A DNA stretch of 64,000 bases from Bacillus sp. ZZV12-4809 (GTDB taxonomy: Bacteria; Bacillota; Bacilli; Bacillales; Cytobacillaceae), in assembly GCF_009849585.1 (NCBI RefSeq), contig NZ_VCRN01000001.1, positions 248,001-312,000 on the forward strand, given 5' to 3'. Numbering within the stretch: the first letter of the stretch is position 1; each line of letters begins with the position of its first letter. The notes beneath the pieces were generated by a model. It was not told the DNA's origin, did no database searches, and saw only the letters and a program-made list of their open reading frames with translations. The translations under genes were made by a program, and so were the position numbers. Below are positions 16,255 to 24,985 of this stretch, piece by piece.

Positions 16255-16702
16255 TTTCAATTAATGTCCTCCCGATCAAATTGGCTGACACAGGCTGAAG
16301 ATTAAGGTCCCTTGCCCAGACTGACAGCTGTCCAATATGATGGATTTCATGGGCAATCATATGGTTCAAGATATCTCCCTTTTTATATTGCTTCTCCGTC
16401 CATGGGGGTGTAACGAACTCATTGTATGGGACTGGTCATTCCTCTTGAAAAAAGGTTTCTACCTCCCGGCGGTATTCTTCGGAAAGCGCCATTACTTTAT
16501 CCATAGTCGGAAAACAGGGGATCTTTACTTCCTTGCCCTGTATCACACAAATCCAGCTGTATTCTACGTCTGCGATATGAAAGCCAGAATGCCTCCAACT
16601 CCTCCAGTCCGGTTGGCATTCAGCTCTTTCGGCTGTGCGTTGACGGCACCATTCAAACCACTCATCACGCACTTGCCAATTATAGCGAAACAACGTCAGC
16701 AT
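16223..16702 (-). pseudogene. DinB family gene with in-frame nonsense codon
   Basis: A single frame of 159 codons runs from ATG 16702 to TGA 16223, broken only by a TGA at 16436-16438. The first 88 codons give MLTLFRYNWQVRDEWFEW and onward. After the stop the same frame continues with YNEFVTPPWTEKQYKK and MIAHEIHHIGQLSVWARDL, the C-terminal metal-ligand motif of DinB proteins. The simplest history is one base change, TGG (Trp) to TGA. Without readthrough the product lacks two of its metal ligands. Its 3' end overlaps the start of the dead acetyltransferase gene. Confidence 0.83.
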
Positions 16703-16837
16703 ACATTTACCTCCTTGTCCATATACCTGTAGGTTTCTTCAGCAAATGGGATTTTCCTTTAAAATTTCTTTTCCTCCGCATAATTAATTGCCATCTATTT
16801 AATCCTAAAGGAAGCAGCATGAGAAAGGGGATTGCAC

Positions 16838-18352
16838 GTGAAAAAGAATTTAATGGTTTTCTATATATCGGCCGGAATCTTATTATTGCTTGTTTTATTT
16901 GGTGTGTTTGTACCGGATTCTCTGGAGAGTGTGACAGCCAATGTGCAGGCCTTTATCACCGATAAATTCGGCTGGTACTATTTGATTCTTGTTTCGTTTA
17001 TTGTCATTGTTAATTTGTACTTTTTAATAAGTCCTTTAGGCAGAATTAAGCTTGGGAAGCCGGATGATAAACCCGAATTTTCCCGCCCTACTTGGTTTGC
17101 GATGCTATTTAGTGCGGGAATGGGAATCGGTCTGGTTTTCTGGGGAGCTGCAGAGCCGGTTTATCACTATGCAGTCGGGTCTCCAACTGGAGGAGAAGTA
17201 GGAACAGACCAGGCCATTCGAAATGCCATGAGATATACTTACTTTCATTGGGGAATCCATGCATGGGCGATTTATGGCATTGTGGCGCTTGTTTTGGCCT
17301 ACTTTATTTTCCGCCACGGAGAACCAGGTTTAATCAGTGCCACTTTAAAGCCGATTTTAGGCGAACAAACGCAGAAAACTACAGGGAAGATCATTGATAT
17401 TCTTTCAGTGGTTGCGACTGTTATTGGTGTGGCAACAACACTTGGGTTTGGTGCTGTGCAGATTAACGGAGGGCTGTCTTATCTATTTGGCATACCGGTA
17501 AGCATTACAATCCAGTTTATTATTGTGGCTATTGTTACAGTTCTTTTCATGATATCCGCATGGTCCGGACTTGGAAAGGGCATCAAAATTTTGAGCAATG
17601 CCAATATGATTTTAGCATTGATTCTATTTCTGCTTACTTTTTTCCTGGGACCTTCTTTGTTCATCTTAAATCTGTTCACCAATACACTTGGGTCTTATCT
17701 GCAGAATTTGCCTGGCATGAGCCTCAGAATTGCTCCGTTAAATCCAGAAGTCAGGGAATGGATTAATGGCTGGACGATTTTTTACTGGGCCTGGTGGATT
17801 GCCTGGGCACCATTTGTAGGGATTTTTATCGCACGTGTTTCAAAAGGAAGAACAATCCGGGAATTCGTTTTTGGTGTCCTCCTTGTGCCGTCACTAATAG
17901 GCTTCATATGGTTTTCCGCATTTGGCGGTACTGCAATAATGCAAGAGCACAACGGTGTCTCCAAAATTTCCGAATTGGCTACTGAGGAAGCATTGTTTGG
18001 TGTTTTTTCCAACTTGCCGATGGGAACGCTCCTTTCAATCATTGCCATTTTGCTCATTTGTACATTCTTTATTACATCTGCCGATTCCGGCACCTATGTA
18101 TTAGGAATGATGACAACAAACGGCTCGCACCATCCCGGCAACAAGATAAAAATGATCTGGGGGATATTGCTTGCTGCCATTTCATTGGTTCTGCTTTATT
18201 CCGGCGGGCTTCAAGCGCTGCAGAATACGATGATTGCAGCTGCTCTTCCTTTTTCCGTCATCATGGCATTAATGACCTTCAGTTTGATCAAGGCTCTGCA
18301 AAAAGAAGCGAAGGAGCTCGGAATAGGAAAAATTCCGAAGAAGAAGGTGTAG
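16838..18352 (+). CDS. BCCT family glycine betaine/choline transporter (OpuD-like)
   Basis: A 504-aa sodium-coupled carrier with 12 spans. It carries BCCT hallmarks: SAGMGIGLVFWGAAEPV near residue 90, the Trp-rich segment YWAWWIAWAPFVGIFIARVSKG (near 310-330), and FFITSADSGTYVLGMM. OpuD of B. subtilis (512 aa) imports glycine betaine for osmoprotection. I choose GTG at 16838: GAAAGGGG ends 7 bases before it, while the in-frame TTG at 16832 is only one base from the site. It is single, ends in a strong terminator, and no osmotic promoter could be identified with certainty. Confidence 0.88.
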   Translation: MKKNLMVFYISAGILLLLVLFGVFVPDSLESVTANVQAFITDKFGWYYLILVSFIVIVNLYFLISPLGRIKLGKPDDKPEFSRPTWFAMLFSAGMGIGLVFWGAAEPVYHYAVGSPTGGEVGTDQAIRNAMRYTYFHWGIHAWAIYGIVALVLAYFIFRHGEPGLISATLKPILGEQTQKTTGKIIDILSVVATVIGVATTLGFGAVQINGGLSYLFGIPVSITIQFIIVAIVTVLFMISAWSGLGKGIKILSNANMILALILFLLTFFLGPSLFILNLFTNTLGSYLQNLPGMSLRIAPLNPEVREWINGWTIFYWAWWIAWAPFVGIFIARVSKGRTIREFVFGVLLVPSLIGFIWFSAFGGTAIMQEHNGVSKISELATEEALFGVFSNLPMGTLLSIIAILLICTFFITSADSGTYVLGMMTTNGSHHPGNKIKMIWGILLAAISLVLLYSGGLQALQNTMIAAALPFSVIMALMTFSLIKALQKEAKELGIGKIPKKKV

Positions 18353-18357
18353 ATAGA

Positions 18358-18391
18358 GAAACCTGCAGATCTGGCATCTGCAGGTTTCTTG
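18358..18391. terminator. Bidirectional terminator
   Basis: GAAACCTGCAGAT and ATCTGCAGGTTTC form a perfect 13-bp stem with a CTGGC loop between the convergent BCCT and AraC genes. Confidence 0.88.
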
Positions 18392-18395
18392 CTGA

Positions 18396-19259
18396 TTATT
18401 TTACCGGAATCCAGATCTCTGAATAATAATCGGGACTGGATGCATCACCGGCAGTATACACTTCCAGTTCAGGTGCAGCGGCATGTTCATAGCCGCTGGA
18501 TGGGAACCATTCCGAGAAGATTTTTTTCCAGGCGTTCTGTATGGCATGAGGCATGGCACCATGGACTTCAAATACCGCCCATTTGGATGCCGGGACTTCC
18601 AGGATTTCGAAACTGTCCGGCTTTGCGCCTTTAAAGCTTGCGGCAATCCAGTAATCCATGCTGTCTGGTTTTGAACTGCGCTTATCCACACACACGCCAA
18701 GAATCCCTTTAATTTCGCCATTATTCAGCTTGAACAGCTTATCGGAGGTGCCGTTTCTGTTCACTTCATCCCACATTTTCGGGATGCCGGCCAGATTTTC
18801 TTCATGGACCACAGAGAACTCCTTTTTGATTCCTGCTACTTGAAAAGCTTCTTTTTCAACAATTGCATATTGCATCGGTTCTGCCCCTTTCAGACTCACC
18901 TGGATTACCAGGCGGTTATAGGATTTCAGCTTTCCGGAATATTTCCTTGCTTCCGTGGGGGTCATGCCATGCTGCCTGCGGAAAGCCTTTGTAAAAGCTT
19001 CCGGAGTGTCATAGCCATATTTATAGGAAAGATCAATCACTTTAAGGTCTGTGCAGACCAGGTCCTGTGCTGCGAGAGTTAACTTTCTTCCCCGGATATA
19101 TTCGCCAGCCGGCATATCTGTCAGAATAGCAAACGTCCGCTGAAAATGGAATACCGAGGCGTTTGCTGCCTCTGCAGCCTTCTGGATTGAAAAATCTTCA
19201 TCCAGCAAATGCTCTTCTATATAATCAATGGCCTTCTGCAGTGATTCGATCCATGACAT
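18396..19259 (-). CDS. AraC family regulator with GyrI-like effector domain
   Basis: A 287-aa transcription factor. The two helix-turn-helix units of the AraC fold occupy residues 8-105 (SIQKAAEAANASVFHFQRTF and the signature region YGYDTPEAFTKAFRRQHGMTP). The C-terminal part (130-287) is a GyrI-like/Bac_rhamnosid-type effector-binding domain, ending WAVFEVHG...YYSEIWIPVK. This DNA-binding plus GyrI-like order is that of B. subtilis YdeE and Rob-type proteins, which bind hydrophobic compounds. RBS AAGGGAG. The target genes are not evident. Confidence 0.85.
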   Translation of the reverse strand: MSWIESLQKAIDYIEEHLLDEDFSIQKAAEAANASVFHFQRTFAILTDMPAGEYIRGRKLTLAAQDLVCTDLKVIDLSYKYGYDTPEAFTKAFRRQHGMTPTEARKYSGKLKSYNRLVIQVSLKGAEPMQYAIVEKEAFQVAGIKKEFSVVHEENLAGIPKMWDEVNRNGTSDKLFKLNNGEIKGILGVCVDKRSSKPDSMDYWIAASFKGAKPDSFEILEVPASKWAVFEVHGAMPHAIQNAWKKIFSEWFPSSGYEHAAAPELEVYTAGDASSPDYYSEIWIPVK

Positions 19260-19497
19260 TACTGAACACTCCCTTATAATTATCCTATCTTTATCTCTTT
19301 TTGGCTGCCTGTCATTTTTTGCTTTCTTTTGGCAGGTGATTAGTAAAGATTCTTATTTTAAGCAAAGAATACCTGCTTAATGAGGAATTTTTATGCTGTT
19401 AGCTGCTGGAACGGGGAAAGAACAGGAAATTCACCTGCCTATTATGCTATTTTACCGGCCAAATGGGATAGAGAGCCTCCTATCATTCATAAGAGCA

Positions 19498-19536
19498 TAA
19501 AAAAGCCAGCCGCCCGTGAACAGGCAGCTGGCTTCC
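19498..19536 (-). terminator. Terminator of katE
   Basis: On the minus strand AAGCCAGC pairs with GCTGGCTT, extended by a GCC/GGC inner stem, and is followed by TTTTTA. It begins 9 bases after the katE stop. Confidence 0.85.
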
Positions 19537-19544
19537 ATTAAAGT

Positions 19545-21629
19545 TTATATAGCACGTCCCCAATGGCGATGCATGGCAATGGTGTTGATTAAATTCTCAC
19601 TGGAGGCTGAATCGCCGCTTTTGATTTCAACGATTCCCATTTCAGATAGCGTATGTGATTGCCCCAGCATGTTTAAGGCTTCTGCGGGCAGCAATTCTGC
19701 TCCCTCGCCGCCAAACGCAATCGTCTTAAAATGCACATAGGCTTCTCTGACGAATTCCTTGGCCTGCGGCACCTTTTTCAGTGATTCTGCGCTTTCCTTC
19801 CCTCCTGCTGCGTAGATAGCATCGTACATAACCGAATGAGAGGTCAGGAAGGTTTTCATAACTTCCAGCTCCCCGCCGTCCCCTTTAATAATTCCCAGGT
19901 TTTTGCTGACAATTTCCGGCATGACCCCAGCCGCTTTCAAAGCTTCCATTACGCTGCTGACTTCCTGATAGTTGAAGCCATTATCAGCAAGAATGGCAAC
20001 TTTTCGGGTCTTAGCTGATCTGGCTGTATTCATTTGGCTTAACGCAGGAGAAGATAGCGTAACTTTGGATTCAGCCGCACCATCCGGCACCTTTGCGCCC
20101 ACGCCAAGGGCAATTTGTTCAGCCAGATAAAGATCTACATTGCTGAACATATCGACTGCCTGCTGCTTCACATCCTTATTCTGGACCTTTCCAATTTCAA
20201 AACGGAAGGCTTCGATAATATGCTCCTTTTCGACTTGGGACATGCTGTTCCAGAACATTTTTGCCTGGCTGTAATGGTCACTGAAGCTTTCGCTGCGCTG
20301 GCGCACCTTGCGGCCTTCGATCTTTTCCTGATAATGAACATAGCCGCCCTCCTGTGCTGTGGCAGGACTTGGATCATTATTCTGCATCGAGTTTTTATGA
20401 TAGGCAACCGGCCCTTTGTTGATCGTCATGCGATGATAGCCATCATACTGGTTATTATGAAATGGACAAACCGGCCGATTAATCGGGATCTCATGGAAGT
20501 TTGGTCCTCCAAGGCGTATCAGCTGGGTGTCTGTATAGGAGAATAACCGCCCCTGCAGCAATGGGTCATTTGAAAAATCAATGCCCGGTACGACATGGCC
20601 AGGATGGAATGCAGCCTGTTCCGTTTCAGCAAACACATTATCCTGATTCCGGTTCAGGGTCATTTTTCCAATGATTTTAACCGGAACCATTTCCTCCGGC
20701 CACAGCTTTGTTGCATCCAGAATATCAAAGTCAAAGGAGAATTCATCTTCTTCATCAATCATCTGAACACCGAGCTCAAATTCAGGGTAATCACCCATTT
20801 CAATGGCTTCCCAAAGATCGCGCCGGTGGAAATCCGGATCCTTTCCGGCAAGCTTTTGGGCTTCATCAAAAACAAGTGAATGCGTGCCCAGAACCGGCTT
20901 CCAGTGGAATTTCACAAAGCGCGCCTTTCCCTGTTCGTTCACAAACCGGAATGTATGAACACCGAAGCCTTCCATCATGCGGTAGCTGCGCGGAATGGCA
21001 CGGTCTGACATTGTCCACATGATCATATGGGCGGTTTCAGTATTGTTGGCAGCAAAATCCCAGAACGTATCATGGGCTGTTGAAGCCTGCGGCATTTCAT
21101 TATGCGGCTCCGGCTTGAATGAATGAACGAGATCCGGGAACTTAATGGCATCCTGTATGAAAAACACAGGAATATTGTTGCCAACTAAATCATAATTGCC
21201 TTCTTCTGTGTAAAACTTAGTAGCAAAGCCGCGGGCATCACGTACAGAGTCTGCGGAGCCGCGGGAGCCCGCAACTGTGGAGAACCGGACAAAGACCGGG
21301 GTTTTAACAGATGGATCCTGCAGAAACTTGGCCCGGGTGTATTCCGCCATGGATTCATACACCTGGAAATATCCATGTGCGCCAAAACCTCGGGCATGAA
21401 CAACCCGCTCCGGGATGCGCTCATGATCAAAGTGCGTCATTTTTTCCCGAAAGTGAAAGTCCTCCATCAGCGTTGGACCGCGGGAACCGGCTTTTAACGA
21501 ATGCTCATCCTCTGAAACCTTAACACCCTGATTCGTTGTCAGCTTCCTGCCTGTATTATCCATGCGAAACTCCTCAAGCTGCCTGTCCTTACTGTGCTCA
21601 TTTACTCCTTTGTTTTGCTCTTGTTTCAA
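19545..21629 (-). CDS. katE: Large-subunit catalase KatE
   Basis: A 694-aa clade-2 catalase that dismutates hydrogen peroxide. The catalytic His is near residue 78 in ERVVHARGFGAHG, the distal Asn near 151 in YDLVGNNIPVFF, and the proximal haem-ligand Tyr in GRLFSYTDTQLIRLG. A C-terminal DJ-1/PfpI-like domain (about 545-694) follows, as in E. coli HPII and B. subtilis KatE (686 aa). The start is TTG at 21629 with AAGGAGG 9 bases upstream; the ATG in between is followed at once by a stop. A SigB-type promoter lies 70 bases upstream, so it is probably a general-stress gene. Confidence 0.93.
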   Translation of the reverse strand: MKQEQNKGVNEHSKDRQLEEFRMDNTGRKLTTNQGVKVSEDEHSLKAGSRGPTLMEDFHFREKMTHFDHERIPERVVHARGFGAHGYFQVYESMAEYTRAKFLQDPSVKTPVFVRFSTVAGSRGSADSVRDARGFATKFYTEEGNYDLVGNNIPVFFIQDAIKFPDLVHSFKPEPHNEMPQASTAHDTFWDFAANNTETAHMIMWTMSDRAIPRSYRMMEGFGVHTFRFVNEQGKARFVKFHWKPVLGTHSLVFDEAQKLAGKDPDFHRRDLWEAIEMGDYPEFELGVQMIDEEDEFSFDFDILDATKLWPEEMVPVKIIGKMTLNRNQDNVFAETEQAAFHPGHVVPGIDFSNDPLLQGRLFSYTDTQLIRLGGPNFHEIPINRPVCPFHNNQYDGYHRMTINKGPVAYHKNSMQNNDPSPATAQEGGYVHYQEKIEGRKVRQRSESFSDHYSQAKMFWNSMSQVEKEHIIEAFRFEIGKVQNKDVKQQAVDMFSNVDLYLAEQIALGVGAKVPDGAAESKVTLSSPALSQMNTARSAKTRKVAILADNGFNYQEVSSVMEALKAAGVMPEIVSKNLGIIKGDGGELEVMKTFLTSHSVMYDAIYAAGGKESAESLKKVPQAKEFVREAYVHFKTIAFGGEGAELLPAEALNMLGQSHTLSEMGIVEIKSGDSASSENLINTIAMHRHWGRAI

Positions 21630-21698
21630 TTGCTCATTCCTCCTTATATTGAAGAAGCAAATGCTTCCGGATTACGCTGTATGTATCTATAAATTGAA

Positions 21699-21723
21699 GT
21701 ACCCTACATTGAAGGAGGTAAAC
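21699..21723 (-). promoter_or_regulatory. SigB-type promoter of katE
   Basis: On the minus strand GTTTAC (-35) and GGGTAC (-10) are separated by 13 bases. The SigB consensus is GTTTAA-N12-15-GGGTAT, so each box matches 5 of 6. The -10 is about 70 bases upstream of the katE TTG. B. subtilis katE is a known SigB gene. No sigma-A promoter of comparable quality is visible. Confidence 0.75.
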
Positions 21724-21942
21724 TGCAAAATAAAAGAAAGCAGGAATTGATCTGAGTCTCTCAACAGGAATCCAGACAGGTACCTTTTCACAGATTATAT
21801 ATTTTTTAATAAACTGGTTCCGCCAGCCTCCAAATTTTTGTTTTTTCTGACAATAATATATAAAAAAAGCAAATGAGTATTGTCAATAATAGTAAAACAA
21901 TATAGAATTTTCTTATAACCTCATAAAGAGGGGGGTGAAACG

Positions 21943-23202
21943 GTGGAAATCACAAAGCATTTTTTCTTCAATCTATCGCTCTTGATGGTTATCTTGTTTA
22001 TTGTGCTTGTATGGGCGGAAAAAAGCTCTAAATTCCGGTTTTCCAAAGTCTGTTCCTTTGCATGGCTTTTGTTTATGATCTGGATATGCTTTCAGTTTTC
22101 CTTTCAGCCAAGCCCCCATTACTTTTTTGATTTGCGATTGATACCTGTCATCATCGGCGGATTATATGCCGGATTAGGCCTCGTACTGGGCGGGTCTGTT
22201 ATATTGATGAGAAGTTTTTATGGAATAGAGCCTGGATTTTATTCTAATATTTTTTTATATTTACCCTTAGGGATTATTCTTTGGAAGCTCTATCCCTGGT
22301 TTTGGAAGCAGGCGCCACGGAAAAGGATCCGCTTTTCGGTCATCATTACCATGTTTTTAAGTGTAGCAACGGTCTTGGTAATGGAATTTAGCGTGCCCCC
22401 TCAAAACCGGTTCGACGCCTGGTTTGCTTATTTAATAATTCCTTCATTGGGTGTCTTTATGATTACATATGTATTTGAGTTCGCTAAAAAAAACCTGGAT
22501 ATGCGCGAGAATCTCGTCCGGGCTGAAAAGCTTGAAGCTGTCGAGCAAATGGGTGCCGCCATCTCCCATGAAATCCGCAACCCCCTGACAGCTGCTATCG
22601 GATTTGTGCAGCTTTTGCAGGAACAGCGGCTGCCACCGCGGAAAAGGGGGGAGTATTTGAGCATTGTGAAGGCTGAGCTGGAATCAGCTGAACAGGTCAT
22701 CCAGAACTATTTAACTTTTTCCAAGCCATCTTTAGATAAGATCGAAGAAATTAATGTAAAAAAAGAACTTATGCAGGTAATGAATATATTAAAACCGACA
22801 GCCAACCAGAATTCCGTCGAGATCAATGCCCACTTTGCCCTCCTGGGATCGATTAAGGGAGACCGGCAAAAATTCCACCAATGCTTCTTGAATGTCATTA
22901 AAAATTCAATTGAGGCTATGCCTCGCGGCGGGCAATTATACATAGAGACCCACTATAGCAGCAGCCAGATCACCATCGAAATAAAAGACACCGGCGTGGG
23001 CATGACTCCCGAACAGCTTCAGCGCCTGGGAGAACCCTATTATTCCACTAAAGGCTCCAAAGGGACCGGCCTTGGAATGATGGTTGTATTCAGTATTGTA
23101 AGGGCCATGAGTGGCACTGTCCGGGTCAAAAGCGAAGTTGATAAAGGAACTGTTTTCACTTTTACCTTTCCGAATTATAAGTCGGAAATACATAAGGATT
23201 AA
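21943..23202 (+). CDS. KinB-like sensor histidine kinase (second orphan)
   Basis: A 419-aa kinase with about six N-terminal spans of the 5TM-5TMR_LYT type (residues 5-185). A HisKA domain follows with AISHEIRNPLTAAIGF (His near 210), then an HATPase domain with NVIKNSIEAMP, DTGVGM and GTGLGMMV. The kinase part matches B. subtilis KinB closely in motif and spacing (LGEPYYSTKGSKGTGLG). The start is GTG behind GAGGGGGG. It is monocistronic, with no regulator alongside. A role as an input kinase of the sporulation phosphorelay is likely but inferred. Confidence 0.86.
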   Translation: MEITKHFFFNLSLLMVILFIVLVWAEKSSKFRFSKVCSFAWLLFMIWICFQFSFQPSPHYFFDLRLIPVIIGGLYAGLGLVLGGSVILMRSFYGIEPGFYSNIFLYLPLGIILWKLYPWFWKQAPRKRIRFSVIITMFLSVATVLVMEFSVPPQNRFDAWFAYLIIPSLGVFMITYVFEFAKKNLDMRENLVRAEKLEAVEQMGAAISHEIRNPLTAAIGFVQLLQEQRLPPRKRGEYLSIVKAELESAEQVIQNYLTFSKPSLDKIEEINVKKELMQVMNILKPTANQNSVEINAHFALLGSIKGDRQKFHQCFLNVIKNSIEAMPRGGQLYIETHYSSSQITIEIKDTGVGMTPEQLQRLGEPYYSTKGSKGTGLGMMVVFSIVRAMSGTVRVKSEVDKGTVFTFTFPNYKSEIHKD

Positions 23203-23233
23203 AAAAAACAGCAGGAAATTCTGCTGTTTTTTT
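23203..23233. terminator. Bidirectional terminator
   Basis: AAAAAACAGCAG and CTGCTGTTTTTT form the stem with a GAAATT loop. It lies between the kinase gene and the convergent phosphatase gene. Confidence 0.87.
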
Positions 23234-23238
23234 GATGT

Positions 23239-23835
23239 TTATTTTGATTCAATCTGCTCCGCTTCCAGATGCTTCGTGCAATTATACAACTCGCAGTTCC
23301 ATTTGCTTTCCTTTAATAACAGTTCCGTAATAGAGGTGTTTTTCGGCTGAGTGGATAGATCTGTCTGCGGAACCACTTCTCTTAGGAGATGGCGAATGAA
23401 GGAGCCGTGGCTTACGATCAAAACGTTCTCGTCCGGATGCCTTTCTGCAATCTCCTGCAGGAAGCCAAGACCTCTTTTCAAAACACTTTCTTTCGCCTCG
23501 AAACCAAGGTCCATTTCTCGCCAATTCTTGCCCCATTTCTCAAGACGCTCTGCTTCGGTTGTTCCTTCAATCATTCCTCCACTGACTTCCCTTATTCGGG
23601 AATCAAGGTGCAGTGGAATCGAACCGATTTTCTCCTGAATGACTTCTGCCGTCTGCTTTGCCCTCAGGAGATTACTGGAGTAAATCACATCCCAGTTTTC
23701 GCCGCTAACCCGTTCGGCCAGACGTTCGGCCTCAGCCAGCCCCTCTTCATGAAGGGGAATATCAGAGCTTCCCTGTGCCCGTCCTTCCTTATTCCAGGGG
23801 GTGATTCCATGACGGATTAATCCGATTTTGGTCAT
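23239..23835 (-). CDS. Histidine phosphatase family protein (PhoE/GpmB-like)
   Basis: A 198-aa phosphatase of the phosphoglycerate-mutase-like superfamily. The catalytic RHG motif is in IGLIRHGITPWN near residue 8. The second conserved His is in VLIVSHGSFIRHLL, and a DxIYSSxLxRAKQTAE pattern is present (DVIYSSNLLRAKQTAE). The length suits broad-specificity or cofactor-independent mutase-like phosphatases such as PhoE. RBS AAAGGA. It is the last gene after DinB and signal peptidase genes in the same direction, 35 bp from the latter. The substrate cannot be assigned. Confidence 0.87.
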   Translation of the reverse strand: MTKIGLIRHGITPWNKEGRAQGSSDIPLHEEGLAEAERLAERVSGENWDVIYSSNLLRAKQTAEVIQEKIGSIPLHLDSRIREVSGGMIEGTTEAERLEKWGKNWREMDLGFEAKESVLKRGLGFLQEIAERHPDENVLIVSHGSFIRHLLREVVPQTDLSTQPKNTSITELLLKESKWNCELYNCTKHLEAEQIESK

Positions 23836-23870
23836 TTGGACAACGTCCTTTCTCTTTCAATAATTAGGTT

Positions 23871-24392
23871 CTATTCTACTTTCCTCATACTTGTAAAAGG
23901 ATACCAGACAAATTTACTGACGCCAATAATCCGCTCTTTCTCTATAAACCCGAGTCCATTTCGGCTGTCCCTGCTGACCAGGCGGTTGTCACCCATGACG
24001 TAATAATGATCACTCGGTACCGTCAGAGGGCCGAAGTCACCGGTCAGTTTGCTGACAATCCCATCGGCTGCTTTGCGATTTTCAGCAAGGTAGTCTTCAT
24101 CCCATTGCTGGCCGTTAATATACAGCTGGTCATCCTTCATTTCCAGTTCATCGCCAGGGAAACCTATTAATCTTTTTACATAGTTTTTTTCATCGCCCCT
24201 GATGATGACAACATCGCCTCTGTCCAATTCTTCAAATTTATTAACAAAGATTTTTTCCTCATCATGAAGGGTCGGATCCATGGATGCTCCTTCCACATAG
24301 TACGGCGAAAAGAGAAAAACCTTTATGACCAATGTAATTCCAAAGGCAATTAGAAGGGATTTCAGCCAGCTCGCCAGTTCATGCTTATCCAT
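23871..24392 (-). CDS. lepB: Signal peptidase I
   Basis: A 173-aa type I signal peptidase with one N-terminal span (residues 9-30), which cleaves signal peptides of exported proteins outside the membrane. Catalytic Ser is in EGASMDPTL (near 38) and the general-base Lys in YVKRLIGFPGD (near 73). The later boxes GDNR and SRDSRNGLGF are both present. The size matches B. subtilis SipS/SipT. It overlaps the preceding DinB gene by 8 bp, so expression is coupled. Bacilli usually have several paralogues. Confidence 0.92.
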   Translation of the reverse strand: MDKHELASWLKSLLIAFGITLVIKVFLFSPYYVEGASMDPTLHDEEKIFVNKFEELDRGDVVIIRGDEKNYVKRLIGFPGDELEMKDDQLYINGQQWDEDYLAENRKAADGIVSKLTGDFGPLTVPSDHYYVMGDNRLVSRDSRNGLGFIEKERIIGVSKFVWYPFTSMRKVE

Positions 24393-24927
24393 TCACTCTG
24401 CCGTAGCTTTCTGCACCCATATACCGTTCTTTGATTAAGGTGCGGTGGTGATGTTCATGGCCGGCAATGATATACGCAATGGCCCTGGCGGTTACCTCGG
24501 TGCCGTTCGCATTCCCTCGCCTTAGCAGCGCCTCATCATCCAGGCTTTTCAGTAAAGCAATCGTATTTTGACGAACCTGGGACATTTGTGCTGAAAGTTC
24601 CCTAATGCTGAAGCGGTTAAATTTCCCATTCTTTACATACTGGTTATCATCATAACCCGGCAGCTCAGCCTTCTCACCTCTGCCAATGCAAAGCATTCGA
24701 TAGCTCATGATGCGTTCAGTATCTGTAATATGGCCGATCACTTCTTTAATTGTCCATTTTTCCGGAGCATACCTGAACTGGGCCTGGTCTTCCTTCAGAT
24801 CTTTAACCAGATTCATTGTTTCCCTCATTTGTTCATCGAGGATCTCCAGAAGGTCCCCTTCCGGTATAGAGCTGACATATTTCTCGTAATACGGTGCATA
24901 CTCATTTGATTCAGGTTTCTTTAACAT
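24385..24927 (-). CDS. DinB family protein (YfiT-like)
   Basis: A 180-aa four-helix protein of the DinB/YfiT superfamily. Metal-ligand positions are IGHITDTERIMSYR (His near 66) and IAGHEHHHRTLIKERY (His cluster near 155). A region YAPEKWTIKEV is typical of the YfiT/bacillithiol-transferase-related group. It is the first gene of a three-gene unit with lepB and the histidine phosphatase, overlapping lepB by 8 bp. The biochemical role is unknown; the link to lepB may be only transcriptional. Confidence 0.85.
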   Translation of the reverse strand: MLKKPESNEYAPYYEKYVSSIPEGDLLEILDEQMRETMNLVKDLKEDQAQFRYAPEKWTIKEVIGHITDTERIMSYRMLCIGRGEKAELPGYDDNQYVKNGKFNRFSIRELSAQMSQVRQNTIALLKSLDDEALLRRGNANGTEVTARAIAYIIAGHEHHHRTLIKERYMGAESYGRVNG

Positions 24928-24985
24928 CTCGTCCCCTCCTATTCTATTACCTTATTTTACTAAATTTTCATATTAACAGCCAGCA

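Noticed and set aside
16436-16438. TGA as programmed selenocysteine or readthrough in the DinB gene
   Set aside because: No selenocysteine insertion structure is expected for this family, and the neighbouring gene is clearly decayed; a plain nonsense mutation is simpler.
16337-16732. A 131-codon plus-strand frame opposite the broken DinB gene
   Set aside because: The minus strand carries DinB motifs on both sides of one stop codon; the plus frame has no family likeness.
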